Assembly: GCA_021738725.1 (NCBI GenBank)
Contig: JAIPBE010000042.1
Span: 1 to 32,709, forward strand
Length of the DNA: 32,709 bases
Direction: 5' to 3'
Source of the DNA: Saprospiraceae bacterium
GTDB lineage: Bacteria > Bacteroidota > Bacteroidia > Chitinophagales > Saprospiraceae
Made by a program: the position numbers and the translations under genes
Shown: piece by piece, positions 7,672-18,400 of the stretch
Numbering within the stretch: position 1 is the stretch's first letter
Layout of the letters: each line of letters starts with the position of its first letter
The notes under the pieces: model-generated
Seen by the model: only the letters and a program-made list of their open reading frames with translations
What the model was told of the DNA's origin: nothing
The model's database searches: none

Positions 7672-10600
7672 CTACCTGGACAATTGGACATCCCCTTTGA
7701 ACAGACCTCGCTGGCCATTGATAAATTCGACCTCCACGACATACACAAAAACTGCGGGGTCCATGGGTTCACTTCTATACGTTCCATCCCATCCCCAGAT
7801 CGTCTGATTGACAGGTATATCTGTCGTCCGGAAAACGGCATTTCCCCAACGATCATAAATCCGTAATTCAACGATTCGTATGACTTTTTCCGGATCCGCA
7901 AAAGCGGTAAATCCATCATTGATCCCATTTCCATCGGGATGAAAAACATTGGGAATAAATACGTCCACCTCCAGGGCTACATCGATGCGGATGGTGGCCT
8001 TTACTTCACATCCGTTCTTGTCGATCACCGTCAACTGGTAGGTTGTCGTTTCCAATGGTGAGGCCACCGGGTTCAGGCAATCCACACAATTTAAGCCGGT
8101 CCCGGGTGTCCATTCGATGGACAGAATATCCTTCGCTGGGATATTGACCGTTGCCAGGATGGGCACACTCTCACCATAGGCCAGTTCTACACTGACATCC
8201 AGTACCAGCACCGGCAGGGTGTAGGCGATCATGCTGGTATCCTGCTGCAATATGCAACCTGTAGCATCTTTGATCATCAGTGTATACGAACTGGCTGGCG
8301 CAGGATCAAGGGTGGTCTGGTTACCGTAGGTCTTCCCTCCATCAAATGAATACTGATATGGAAGGACGCCACCTACCACAGGACCAAAGGCCAGCGCCCC
8401 GGAAGGATCCTGACAGTTGGGTGGTATGGCCAGAATAGACATCTTTTCTGGCGCGGGAATGCGGATAACTTCAACAGAATCCATCGCCTCACATCCGTTC
8501 ATCGGATTGACAGCCGTTAATTGATACCACCCTTCTTGGGTCGTGATGATCTGCAATTGCCCGGGTTGAAGGATGAGCGATCCGGCAGTATGGACCCAGT
8601 TGGTGGTGCATCCGGTACAGTTTGACAAACTGCCCGATAGTGTGGAAATGGTGTCATGACAGGTCAGTTGGGTCAATGGACCGGCATCCACCACAGGTAC
8701 CGTCACATCCTGCATCACCTCCACTTTTTCTTCAGTGGTACACCCATTGGTGGAATTGGTCACCAGGAGGGCATAGGTGCCTGGTGTCTGAACAAACAAA
8801 CTGTCCACACCTGATACCAGGGGCTCTCCGGACGCATCCACCCAGGCAAGACTCCACTCGGAAGGTGAAGGAAGCTGGGTGTGGATCCATTGGCTGGTGA
8901 GGAGACAAGTCAGTGTTTCAGGGTCAGAGATCGTTGTTATTGGTGGCGTCTGATCGACCTCCACGTCTGTTACCACAAAGGTCGTACATCCATTGACCGG
9001 ATTCGTGACCAGCAATTGGTATTGTCCACCCTGGTCGATGACGATGCTCGGTTGGGCAGGGTCGGTCAGGATGGATCCTGTCGGACTGGTCCAACTGAAT
9101 TGAAGACTATTGCCATTGGTCGCCTGGGCCTGGATAGCAATTGTCGTATCGATACAGGTTAGTTTGGAGACTGGTTCGATCAGCACAGAGGGGGGGATTT
9201 GATCCGCGAGGACCATCACGGTATCCGCCCGCACACATTGGTTGAGGGTTTGCGTCAGTTGGAGGATGTACTGCCCGGGCTGGGAGACCTGTAATCCCTG
9301 GGTCAGGTCGGCGGTCATTGTGCCTGTCGGGCTCCACCAGGTTCCACTGTAAATAGATCCCTGGCTGGTTCCCGTGATCCCGATGATCTGTGTGGTATCC
9401 AGACAGGTGAGAGGAGGTGGGGGCTGCAGGCTAACGATCGGTACGTCTGGTACTGAAGCCACCTGAATGGTATCCTGAAAAATGCAGCCCAACGAATCGC
9501 GTATAACCACCGGATATGATCCTGCCCAAAGTGAATCCAGGCCAAATGTCGAACTGAATGTCAGGCCGGCATCGTAGGATATCTCATAGGGCTGAAAACC
9601 ACCGGAGATCGAGGTTATCTGGAAGGATCCGGCAGGAATCTCCGGGCAGGTGACCGGAGACGCTTGGGACACCAGATCCATCGGTTCCGGGATAACGATC
9701 TGAAGGGAAGTATCCCAGAGAAATTCGCCACAAAACTCCCGATAGGCCACGGCAAAATAAGTCCCCGGCTTCACACCGGTCAATATGGAATCCGAGGTTT
9801 GGAGGAGAGGGATATTATTCATGTGCCAGACCACAGAATCCGTATTCTCCAGATTTTCCAGTAGCAAGGTATCCCCGCAGGTAGAATTGATGGTAATGGC
9901 AATTTTGGGTCGGATCACCTTGTCAAATCCGGAAAAATACCCGGCCCAACCGGCATAGTTATTCCGGCCAAAAACACCGATCTGTAATGCTCCGTCGCTG
10001 TCCACCCGAATGTTGCCTGTCAGATTGGGGGCTTTATATGTAACATATCCAGGATTGCCCGTGACGGGTTGGAATACCAGAGGATTCAACGGGACGCCAT
10101 TCAATTGCACTGTTTTGCCGGCCTCTGCCAGGATCAGCAGTTTGCCCTCATAAGTGGTGTTTCCGATCTTGTTGATATCCATTATATGGTTGATGCTGGA
10201 CTCATCCGAACATCTCAATGGCGGTACAAAATTTAATCCACCGGTGGGCTCGAAATTAGCCCCGCCCAGCATCTGATAGGTATAGACAGGATGCGTGGCT
10301 CGGATATACAGATTTTCTGCTGCTGTATAATTGCTCTCAGGAATCCGTATATATTCACCCGCATCCAGAAGGGCATACGGCACGGGGTTGCCATTCAGGT
10401 AGACCTCTGTACTATCCTCAGTGGCAATGACAATAGGTGTTTCCAATCCGACATGGCCGTCGCCCCGGATGGTCACGTATTCCTTTCCCACCTGATCAAC
10501 GGGCACGATCTGATCGATGCCGATATCCTTGTAATTATAGTTGAATGGAGAGCCAAGCCAGGTGCCACAATTCACTACGATCGGTTGAGTCGATTCTACC

Positions 10601-11325
10601 AGACTACCCATCAACCCGTTTTCATTTTCGATCGGTTTGTTCTGATCGACATAGGCACTGGCGACATAACATTGTCCTGCTTGAAGGGTGACCTGGTAAG
10701 AAACGGACGGATATACCAGGCCGGCAGAGGTTTCCAGGCCGATGCCCTCCGTGAATCCCGACACATTGATCACAGTATTGGGCTGCGTGGCCATTACGCT
10801 GAAAAAGTTCGACCGGTTGCCCGTGTTGTACCCACTGACAACAGAATTGAAGACATGACCAATACGAAAGGACGTTCCTAACGCAGCGGAACCCTTTGCT
10901 GTCAGTGAACCGGCCTGGTCGGTGGTTCGACTTCGAAAATTGGCATAAAATGGCTTGGATGCAGACAATTTGATCCCCTTGTCATTCAGGGGTTGATGCA
11001 GTTGGTTTACACGGGTCAATGTGACGAGATTGTCGACCGGAAAGGCATCTCCATTCCCGATATAGATCCGTTGGGGGCTACTGTTGGAAAGGGTGATGGT
11101 GGACAAGGTCGCACCCGTACCATCGACGATAGCTCCACCGGTGCCCGTGGAGATGGTCACCGAAAAAGGGATGGGTTCGGGTGTTGTCAGGTAGAGATAT
11201 TGCTGACCACGAGTATCCCGCGCATGAAAAGGAGGGATCCAATGCACACTATCCAACTGGGCCTGCAACGGGGGGGAAGGCAATAGAAAAAACAGGAGGA
11301 GGGCCAGAAAGGTCCACTTCTGCAT
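7672..11325 (-). CDS. Large T9SS type-B cargo, gliding-motility C-terminal domain
   Basis: 1217 residues beginning with a signal peptide (MQKWTFLALLLFFLLPSPPL, cut near QAQ). Residues about 25-470 resemble the IgGFc-binding N-terminal domain found in bacterial surface proteins (GSLVESTQPIVV..GTW, then HPVYTYQMLGG). About 550-625 and 965-1035 are SprB-like segments (ISGGFQPYEISYDAGLTF; VVGGVLPYQYSFDGGKTY). Between them, at about 639-955, are four repeats of roughly 80 residues that each start with LTC and end with an N..NGC or NQC motif. The C-terminus (about 1122-1217) is the type-B sorting domain: FIPNVFHPDGNGINDGF, then YDRWGNAVF, then WDGTYR. Such proteins cross the outer membrane by T9SS and stay at the surface. 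Adhesion is a reasonable guess, but the ligand is unknown. Confidence 0.92.
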   Translation of the reverse strand: MQKWTFLALLLFFLLPSPPLQAQLDSVHWIPPFHARDTRGQQYLYLTTPEPIPFSVTISTGTGGAIVDGTGATLSTITLSNSSPQRIYIGNGDAFPVDNLVTLTRVNQLHQPLNDKGIKLSASKPFYANFRSRTTDQAGSLTAKGSAALGTSFRIGHVFNSVVSGYNTGNRSNFFSVMATQPNTVINVSGFTEGIGLETSAGLVYPSVSYQVTLQAGQCYVASAYVDQNKPIENENGLMGSLVESTQPIVVNCGTWLGSPFNYNYKDIGIDQIVPVDQVGKEYVTIRGDGHVGLETPIVIATEDSTEVYLNGNPVPYALLDAGEYIRIPESNYTAAENLYIRATHPVYTYQMLGGANFEPTGGLNFVPPLRCSDESSINHIMDINKIGNTTYEGKLLILAEAGKTVQLNGVPLNPLVFQPVTGNPGYVTYKAPNLTGNIRVDSDGALQIGVFGRNNYAGWAGYFSGFDKVIRPKIAITINSTCGDTLLLENLENTDSVVWHMNNIPLLQTSDSILTGVKPGTYFAVAYREFCGEFLWDTSLQIVIPEPMDLVSQASPVTCPEIPAGSFQITSISGGFQPYEISYDAGLTFSSTFGLDSLWAGSYPVVIRDSLGCIFQDTIQVASVPDVPIVSLQPPPPLTCLDTTQIIGITGTSQGSIYSGTWWSPTGTMTADLTQGLQVSQPGQYILQLTQTLNQCVRADTVMVLADQIPPSVLIEPVSKLTCIDTTIAIQAQATNGNSLQFSWTSPTGSILTDPAQPSIVIDQGGQYQLLVTNPVNGCTTFVVTDVEVDQTPPITTISDPETLTCLLTSQWIHTQLPSPSEWSLAWVDASGEPLVSGVDSLFVQTPGTYALLVTNSTNGCTTEEKVEVMQDVTVPVVDAGPLTQLTCHDTISTLSGSLSNCTGCTTNWVHTAGSLILQPGQLQIITTQEGWYQLTAVNPMNGCEAMDSVEVIRIPAPEKMSILAIPPNCQDPSGALAFGPVVGGVLPYQYSFDGGKTYGNQTTLDPAPASSYTLMIKDATGCILQQDTSMIAYTLPVLVLDVSVELAYGESVPILATVNIPAKDILSIEWTPGTGLNCVDCLNPVASPLETTTYQLTVIDKNGCEVKATIRIDVALEVDVFIPNVFHPDGNGINDGFTAFADPEKVIRIVELRIYDRWGNAVFRTTDIPVNQTIWGWDGTYRSEPMDPAVFVYVVEVEFINGQRGLFKGDVQLSR

Positions 11326-11427
11326 AGGTGATCAGAGATTTTAATGCCGTTGAAAGTACGCGATTTTTAGATGAGATGCGACTGCCTCAGAAAAATATTG
11401 AAGAATCTGAATGGTTCCAAATGAAAA

Positions 11428-11456
11428 TCACCCGATCGGGGATACCGACCGGGTGA
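11428..11456 (-). terminator. Rho-independent terminator-like hairpin
   Basis: TCACCCGATCGG and CCGACCGGGTGA pair over 12 bp with a GGATA-type loop. On the minus strand the one non-Watson-Crick position is a G-U pair and the stem is followed by TTTTCATTT. It would end transcription from the lipoprotein gene at 11665-12852 and insulate the T9SS gene. The MITE-like element lies between it and that lipoprotein gene. Confidence 0.6.
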
Positions 11457-11481
11457 CACCAACGCTTCACTTTCACATTTA

Positions 11482-11663
11482 GGGCACCTCTATCAACCCC
11501 ACTCAATGTCCAACCGATTCGCTTCACTCACCTTACCAAAGAATACCTTCGTGATGCTGCGTTGTTTCTCAGTCACATAGCTTTGGCTATTCTCCGTCGA
11601 AACGCCTTGCCACCCTTGGTCTTCTTTGGTCTTGGTCTATTTCGGAGGTTAATAGAGGTGCCC
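11482..11663. mobile_element. MITE-like element, 182 bp with inverted ends
   Basis: The ends are near-perfect inverted repeats: GGGCACCTCTATCAACC at the left and GGTTAATAGAGGTGCCC at the right, one mismatch in 17. A TTTA lies directly outside each end (11478-11481 and 11664-11667), which fits a 4-bp target duplication. There is no open frame inside, so the element would depend on a transposase elsewhere. The right-hand TTTA contains the TAA stop codon (11665-11667) of the lipoprotein gene, so insertion happened exactly at its end without breaking the frame. I infer an IS-derived non-autonomous element; a 4-bp duplication suits IS5-type transposition, but the family is not proven. Confidence 0.7.
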
Positions 11664-11664
11664 T

Positions 11665-12852
11665 TTAAAGCATAAATAATTTGCGATTCTCCCTGGCCTG
11701 TCGACCTACCTCCTCTCTGAATAGATCAGCTGCATCTGCCAGAATATCCTGCTCGTCTGGAAAGGGTATCGGGTGGTTTTTCAATTGCTTGACCGTCTTC
11801 GGATCCAGTGCGCGTTTATCTCCCTGAAACCAGACGCTTTCAGCCAGAAACTGGGTTTCTGCAGCGACGGGGATCCGTCTGAGGATCCGACCGGATCGCA
11901 GATCCCGCACTTCCATAATGCCTTCCAGGCGAGCCCCCTTAAACTGTCTGGTTTCAAATACCTCCGCCCAGACTTCTTTATACACGGCGATCTTGATGTC
12001 ATTGCCATTGGTATCTTTTCGCACATTGCCGCGTTCATCCAGGGCATACCGGAACCCATCTTCAACCGTATTCCGTTCTTTCCATTTGCGTTCATCTACC
12101 TTATCCGGGCTGACATTCACATCTGTCAAGACGATCATGGTTTCCAGATCACAATCCCGACAAGGGGCTCCATCTGGCAGGATACGCAACCACCGGTGAT
12201 CCACGGAGGAAGCGAAGGTTTGCTCCAGCTGTAATCGAAAACTTCCGGGCAAAAAGGCACGCGCCTGGTTGTCGATCTGCAACCGCATCAGGCTATAGCT
12301 CAATGTTTCAGCCCGGTCCTGCAATTTGCGAGTAGCTGCATCTCCGGGGCGGAAAAACAGACTTTGGGTAAAATGACCATATGCCTCCCGAGCCGCCTTT
12401 TTATCACCAGTTTCAGCCAGTTCCAGGGCCTGTTCACCCAAAACAATTCGTCGATCAGCCGCTTTTATGCGTGCCTGAGGGATCAGGTCACGAAGGGGGT
12501 ACAATCGCAGAGAGACTGGTTGTCCACTGCGCGGGTAAGTGATAGGGAGATATGGTTTGATCCACTCCTGGCGTTGTTCAATCCGTTCAGCAACGGTCAG
12601 CAATTCCTCCCATCGATCCGGTGATGGGCTGTTCAACAATTTCTCCAGCTGGCTGATTTCCCTTGTATTGATTTGGTTGAAAGCCAGTTCGAGGGTCCGG
12701 ATATCCTTATCCTCTGCCTTTCCCTTGCGAACCAGGGTCAGGGCTTCCTCAACGGATTTGGTGTATTTGCCTTTTTCGTAAAATCGCTGTGGCGACCTAC
12801 AGGCGCCCACCAAAAGGATCAACAGGACAGGGTAGATGTAAAGCGTCTTCAT
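11665..12852 (-). CDS. Lipoprotein with N-terminal helical repeats
   Basis: 395 residues. The start MKTLYIYPVLLILLVGAC gives a lipobox (LVGAC) with the lipid-modified Cys at 18, so it should be anchored in a membrane facing the periplasm or surface. Residues about 22-190 are helical and TPR-like (RFYEKGKYTKSVEEALTLVRKGK; the next helices repeat the A-x-R-x-G pattern). The C-terminal half is mixed alpha/beta with two Cys near CRDCDLET and is unlike anything I can name. Comparable lipoproteins occur widely in Bacteroidota, but I assign no function. It is divergent from the DPP III gene (183 bp apart) and is the first gene of the minus-strand run that continues with the T9SS protein. Its stop codon lies in the target duplication of the MITE-like element. 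Confidence 0.85.
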   Translation of the reverse strand: MKTLYIYPVLLILLVGACRSPQRFYEKGKYTKSVEEALTLVRKGKAEDKDIRTLELAFNQINTREISQLEKLLNSPSPDRWEELLTVAERIEQRQEWIKPYLPITYPRSGQPVSLRLYPLRDLIPQARIKAADRRIVLGEQALELAETGDKKAAREAYGHFTQSLFFRPGDAATRKLQDRAETLSYSLMRLQIDNQARAFLPGSFRLQLEQTFASSVDHRWLRILPDGAPCRDCDLETMIVLTDVNVSPDKVDERKWKERNTVEDGFRYALDERGNVRKDTNGNDIKIAVYKEVWAEVFETRQFKGARLEGIMEVRDLRSGRILRRIPVAAETQFLAESVWFQGDKRALDPKTVKQLKNHPIPFPDEQDILADAADLFREEVGRQARENRKLFML

Positions 12853-13001
12853 ACTCGGCTATTTCTTAGTAGACGAAAGTAATGGGAACTGGGTTCTTAT
12901 CACGCCGTTAAGGGTTTGCATTCTGGTGTTAAAAAAATGGAAATGACACGCAGATGTCAGGTCTACCTCGAACCAGGATCCGCGTCAACCCTCTTTCTAT
13001 C

Positions 13002-13009
13002 TATCTTTG
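13002..13009 (+). promoter_or_regulatory. Bacteroidota -7 box (TATCTTTG) before the DPP III gene
   Basis: TATCTTTG matches the Bacteroidota consensus TAnnTTTG exactly and lies 26 bp before the ATG at 13036. I see no good TTG-type -33 box at the usual distance, so the call rests on the -7 box and position. Confidence 0.5.
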
Positions 13010-13035
13010 TGCCTGGATCCACCGAATAATTTCAA

Positions 13036-15060
13036 ATGAAACAGAGCTTTTATTTCCTGATCTTTTTTCTGGCTTCCGCCAGTTTTTATCAATGTCAGCC
13101 ATCTATTGAAAACACAGATGTCCTTGCTGAAGATGCACCTTTTGAATGGGTGGCAGATACGGTAGCGGATCTGCAGATCCTCCGGTATCAGATCCCTGGA
13201 TGGGACAAGTTGTCCCTCCAGCAGAAAAAACTGGTTTATTATCTCAATCAGGCCGGCCTGGCAGGAAGAGATATCATCTGGGATCAGAACTATCGCTATA
13301 ATCTGGCCATTCGCCGGGCACTGGAAACGATCGTTGCGACGTATTCCGGTGATAAGACTTCTCCCGAGTGGAATCAATTTATGAGCTATGCCAAGCGTGT
13401 CTGGTTTTCAAATGGCATTCATCATCATTATAGCAATGACAAATTCCTGCCCACTTTTTCAAAGGAATATCTGGCCAGTCTTCTGGAAGCGACTGGTGCT
13501 ACCCTTCCCAAGGAGATCGTAACTGCTATGTTCGACCCGGAAATGGATATGAAAAAAGTCAGTTTGGACACAGAAACTGACCAGATCCTGCAATCTGCGT
13601 CTAACTTTTATGCTCCAGTAATCACCCAGAGTGAGGTAGAGGCATTTTACGCCAAGCGAATCGACAAATCAGAGAAAAAGGCGATCTCTTACGGATTGAA
13701 TTCACGCATGGTGCGCAATGCAAATGGTGATCTGATCGAGGACATCTACAAAGCCAACGGGCTTTATGGTCCTGCGATCCAGGAAATGATCAAATGGCTG
13801 ACCCTGGCAGCGGGGGTCGCAGAAAATGAGCCGCAAAAGAAAGCGCTGGACCTGCTGATCAAATATTATCAGATCGGGGATCTGAAGATCTGGGATGAAT
13901 ACAATATTGCCTGGGCCCAGGCGACAGAAGGTGACATTGACTATATCACCGGTTTTGTAGAGGTCTACAACGATCCACTGGGATATCGTGGATCTTTCGA
14001 AACCATTGTTCAGATCAAAGATTTTGAAGCATCCGAGCGCATGCAGGTTTTGTCCCAGAACGCGCAATGGTTTGAAGACAATAGCACCATTCTGCCAAAA
14101 CATAAAAAAGCGAATGTCGTTGGGATCAGCTACAATGTGGTCAATGTGGCGGGTGAAGCCGGAGATGCGACTCCCTCCACACCGATCGGTGTCAATCTGC
14201 CCAATGCCAGCTGGATCCGGGAACTGTACGGTTCCAAATCAGTCAGTTTGGGGAATATTATTGAGGCCTATGATCAAGCCAGCGGTCCTGCCATTCTGGA
14301 AGAGTTTGCACACGATGAAGAAGAGATCGCCCGGGCGAAAGAATTTGGTGGCCTCGGTGACAAACTGAGCACAGCCCTGCACGAGGTGATCGGACATGCC
14401 AGCGGAAAACTCAATCCGGGCGTCGGTACCAAAAAAGAAACGCTCAAAGGGTATGCATCTACATTGGAGGAAGCACGCGCAGATGTTGTGGGCCTGTATT
14501 TCATTATGGATCCCAAATTGATCGAACTGGGTCTGATCCCCAGTCTGGAAGTCGGCAAGGCGGAATACGACAGCTATATCAACAATGGCCTGATGAAACA
14601 ACTGCGTCGGATCGAACCCGGAAAAGATGTGGAAGAGGCCCATATGCGCAACCGTCAGTTGATCGCTGCATGGGTCTTTGAAAAGGGTCAGCCGGATAAG
14701 GTCATTGAAAAAGTGACCCGCGATGGAAAGACCTTTTACAATATCAACGACTACGACAAGCTGAGGATTCTGTTTGGACAACTGCTTCGGGAGATTCAAC
14801 GCATCAAATCCGAAGGAGATTACAAAGCTGGAAAAGCCCTGGTAGAAAGCTATGGGGTCAAGGTGGATCAGGCCCTTCATCAGGAAGTTCTGGATCGGGT
14901 AAAGCCCTTTCATATTCCACCCTATAATGGGTTCATCCAACCGGAGTTCGTCCCTGAATTGGATGCCGATGGGCAAATCATCGATATCAAAGTCACCCAG
15001 CCTAAAGATTTCATTCAGCAGATGCTGGGGTATGGAAAGAAGTACAGTTTTTTGAAATAG
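13036..15060 (+). CDS. Dipeptidyl peptidase III family zinc peptidase (M49)
   Basis: 674 residues; cleaves dipeptides from the N-terminus of short peptides. The M49 zinc motif HEVIGH is at 449-454 (family form HExxGH, here with the six-residue spacing typical of M49). The second motif EEARAD is at 478-483 and supplies the third zinc ligand. The N-terminus MKQSFYFLIFFLASASFYQC is hydrophobic and ends in a Cys at 20, so it is exported, perhaps as a lipoprotein, although the lipobox is poor. A single plus-strand gene, it has its own -7 box upstream and a strong terminator 24 bp downstream. Its last 596 bp are repeated, diverged, at 21332-21927. It is likely to work with the DPP IV enzyme in peptide use. 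Confidence 0.95.
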   Translation: MKQSFYFLIFFLASASFYQCQPSIENTDVLAEDAPFEWVADTVADLQILRYQIPGWDKLSLQQKKLVYYLNQAGLAGRDIIWDQNYRYNLAIRRALETIVATYSGDKTSPEWNQFMSYAKRVWFSNGIHHHYSNDKFLPTFSKEYLASLLEATGATLPKEIVTAMFDPEMDMKKVSLDTETDQILQSASNFYAPVITQSEVEAFYAKRIDKSEKKAISYGLNSRMVRNANGDLIEDIYKANGLYGPAIQEMIKWLTLAAGVAENEPQKKALDLLIKYYQIGDLKIWDEYNIAWAQATEGDIDYITGFVEVYNDPLGYRGSFETIVQIKDFEASERMQVLSQNAQWFEDNSTILPKHKKANVVGISYNVVNVAGEAGDATPSTPIGVNLPNASWIRELYGSKSVSLGNIIEAYDQASGPAILEEFAHDEEEIARAKEFGGLGDKLSTALHEVIGHASGKLNPGVGTKKETLKGYASTLEEARADVVGLYFIMDPKLIELGLIPSLEVGKAEYDSYINNGLMKQLRRIEPGKDVEEAHMRNRQLIAAWVFEKGQPDKVIEKVTRDGKTFYNINDYDKLRILFGQLLREIQRIKSEGDYKAGKALVESYGVKVDQALHQEVLDRVKPFHIPPYNGFIQPEFVPELDADGQIIDIKVTQPKDFIQQMLGYGKKYSFLK

Positions 15061-15083
15061 CCACAGTGGTGCGATCGATCAAA

Positions 15084-15105
15084 AGCCTGGTCAATCGACC
15101 AGGCT
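15084..15105 (+). terminator. Terminator after the DPP III gene
   Basis: AGCCTGGTC and GACCAGGCT form a perfect 9-bp stem with an AATC loop, followed by ATTGATTATT. It lies 24 bp after the stop codon. Confidence 0.75.
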
Positions 15106-15110
15106 ATTGA

Positions 15111-15260
15111 TTATTCATACCTCAAGGATTCGATGGGATCCAGTCGACTGGCCTTGATGGCGGGATAAAGTCCGGCAGGATACTGAGGAAAAAACCGATC
15201 AATAGCATCGCCTGTTGATTCATGCCCCAAAGCGATCCCCTGCCGATCATAGCATTCAAG
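15111..15260 (-). pseudogene. Decayed C-terminus of a MacB/FtsX-type permease
   Basis: Read on the minus strand, 15111-15180 gives AGLYPAIKASRLDPIESLRYE followed by TAA, almost the same ending as the intact permease at 23470-24711 (AGLYPAVKASRLDPIESLRYE). Upstream of it the frame shifts: the preceding membrane-like residues (MLLIGFFLSI) lie in another frame. No start or N-terminal domain is present. It is therefore a relic of a second permease gene, convergent with the DPP III gene. The remaining bases up to 15459 show no gene. Confidence 0.75.
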
Positions 15261-15459
15261 ATGGGAAGATGAAATAACAAAGCATTTGCATGTTGGTTGG
15301 GTGGTAATGTATCCTCTCTCAATTGAAGCCTAATGATTGTAAATGAAAGTCAATGACAGTTGATAAACCATAAGGAGCTTTGATTGGCATGAATACCTGG
15401 CTGGTTTATCATCGGAATAAGACTCAATTTTCGTTCACCTTTTACCATGATCTAATCGA

Positions 15460-18400
15460 TTACCAAACGATGATTCGTTTGGGTTCAAATGCGTTTTCTG
15501 GAAAAACCAACACATACATTCCTGTGGACAAATGTCCAATTGATATGATCATTTGCGGAGATGAAGTCGAACCATGAAGAATTGTCCGGCCATTTATATC
15601 TCGCAATTGCCAGTGCACTTCTTTAGTGAAGTTATATCCGTTGATCAGGACATGAAGGATGTCCCTTGCAGGATTCGGAAAAGTAACAACAGTATTTCCC
15701 GGAGTTACGGGTGTTGTTTGCGTGCCGACCATGACATCTCCATTGAGATCTGTATGTACCAGAAGGGTTTGACCGTCATAGAGGGGTGGGGTTAATTGAT
15801 TGTGACCCCACATCAGAATACCATTTTTCTCTGTAATGAGAATGCTTCTGGCAATTTCAAAATTCTGGGCGCCATAGTGCCGACACCACAATGTGTCCCC
15901 GTTTTCATCGATTTTCAACAGCATCACATCCTCCCGATACTCATCAGTGTCAACAAGAATTCCACCAACTGAATAATAGCCGCCACCAGGTGCCGGTATA
16001 AGATCGTATGAGTCTGCAATCTGGAAAGGCCCAACAACTGGATACTTCTCCCAGAGGAAATTGCCTTCTGATGTAACCCTCAAGAAAATGGGCGTAATGC
16101 CAACTTCTCCAGGATTGATTTCCCAATTGGAAGTTCCGGTCACGATAAGCCCATCGTTCGGAGTCCGGGCCATTCCCCAAAGATACATTCCCTTCGAGGG
16201 CATGTAGCCCTTATTCCAAAGCATGTGACCATCCGCATCAATTCGTTCGATATGGAGATTAAGGGCATTTTTCGAACCGGCAAAAGCAAATCCACCATCT
16301 GACATTTGTACGGCTACTTCAGGAATAAAGGATGATGTACCTGATGCTGTAGGTTCCTTCCAAATCGTCTCCCCGTTGCTGTTCAATTTTAAATAGAACG
16401 GGTCTCTTCCACCGTTTGCATTTTCGGAATAACCAAACATGAGAGCATTGTCATCCAAAGTTGGCAGCATTCCTTCGGTCCAAGCTCCGAAGGAAGAACC
16501 CCAAGGTCGAAGTTTTTTATACCAGCTCATTTGTCCGTTAGCCTTAAGCCGGGCTACATAGGCATATAGACTGAAAAGATAATCTGAGGCTATCGCAGGT
16601 CGATAATTCCCGGAGACTAAACATCCTCCATCATCCAAAGGAACCACACCGTTAATGGTATTCAATCCCTGATCACCAAAATCCAGGGCATTTAGCCAAA
16701 TGGCTTTCCCGTTGGCGTCAGTTTTAATGACAAGCCCATCCCGATTTGTTCTGTCGCTATAGCTGTCTGTTTCACCGACGAGGAAGACGGAGCCATCCGC
16801 AGCAGATGCCATTCGATTTGCAACGTCATTGGCTCTGCCACCAAATCTGAGAATATTTGGAGAATAGGAATTGTATTTATCCGTCTCCACAGGAAAGTTG
16901 TCCGCATAATTGTAAAATCCTGAATAAAGTGGATATGGCCCATATCCATCAAAATAGGCATCTGCTTCTGTGATAAACAAGCTAAGCCTACCCGCATTGG
17001 GTGGTGTGTCGGGATATGGCCGAATCCGAAATCGGAGCATGGCCGATTCCCCAGGAGCCAGGTTCATGTGTTCCATGACCACTCCTACCTGGTTCTGATC
17101 ATTTGAGGTCAGGTGAGGCACTTTTTTGGATGCCACTACCTGAAAAGTCCGAATATCCAGAGTGGTACTGAACGAGATCCGGAATTCGACCCTTTCCACC
17201 ATTGTGGACAGATGATTCTGTATTCGTGCGGAATATTCTTCCCAACCGGGCTCATCGACCAAATTGAAGTATCCAAACCCACGCATGACTTCGGCTACTT
17301 TGTCGGGCACCCCGGTTGTATTTGGTGCCAGAACCCAGGCCGTTTCCGGATTTCCATCGTCCGCCGGCCAGGCATTTCGCAGGGCAATGGAGTGCAGGCC
17401 ATTCTTTCCTGTACCACAGGCCTCAACGGCTGCTGTTGGACGACTAATCCCCGGAAAGTCTGGCGCCTGTTGGACATCCACGCGCCAGGTTCGACCATCG
17501 GCCGGAAACGACAAGGAGACAGGAGGCTCCCCTTCCGGCAGGGAGATCACCGTCCAGTCCGCAAACAACAGATCGTCGGCCAGCACACGGTATAGGGTTT
17601 GGGCGCCGGCCCCACCGCCGCCATCATTGGTTAAGGTAAAGTCAACCTGACCGCCGGTGCAAACACCTTGAACGCCAAATCGCGCACCCTCCCATGCTTC
17701 GACGCAGGCCTTGGGCTGGATGCCGGCAATGATACCGTGCGTCGCACCAAGTTGCACATCACAACTCAATCTGGCCCGGAATTCCAGGGATCGTTGCTGG
17801 AAAATGTCCATGGGTTCGATATCGAATTCGATGCCATCCCCGGTAACAAAAAAGGGCTCGGATGCAGACAGAATGGTCAGTTCCGGATCAGGGATCAACT
17901 GAAGGATCAAAGGCTCGGAGGCGCCTGCTCCCCGGTTTACCAGGCTGACCACGAAGGTGCTGGTGTCACATCGTACCAGATCGGGTTGGGTCAGGCTGAC
18001 CTCGGTATGTGGGCAACCTCCGTCGGTCGGTTGCACCAGGAAGGTGACAAAGGAAGCGGGATTGCCCGCATCGCTGACCACCACCTGGTTATTGTTGCAA
18101 ATTTGCCAGATATCAGATGGCTCAGGTGCAACAACGGAAAGAGTCGCTGATCCCGTATCCGTCCGAAATTCGAAATACCCCAGGCTGTCGGAGATTGTCA
18201 AACGCGAGGACGTATCATGGACTTCCACAAACCAGTCTTTGACATATGGCTCGCCTACATCCAGAGCACAATTGGCGTTCAGATCCAGGACAATTCTACC
18301 TCCAACGGTCCAGGGCAAGATATTTCCATCGGCTTCTGTATGTAGCAGCCAGCCATCATCATTACCCTTACCATTCGGATGATTGGACAGCCCGGCCATC

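Noticed and set aside
14239-14976. A 245-codon minus-strand frame inside the M49 gene
   Set aside because: It is wholly antisense to a gene with intact catalytic motifs, and the same antisense frame appears opposite the duplicated fragment.
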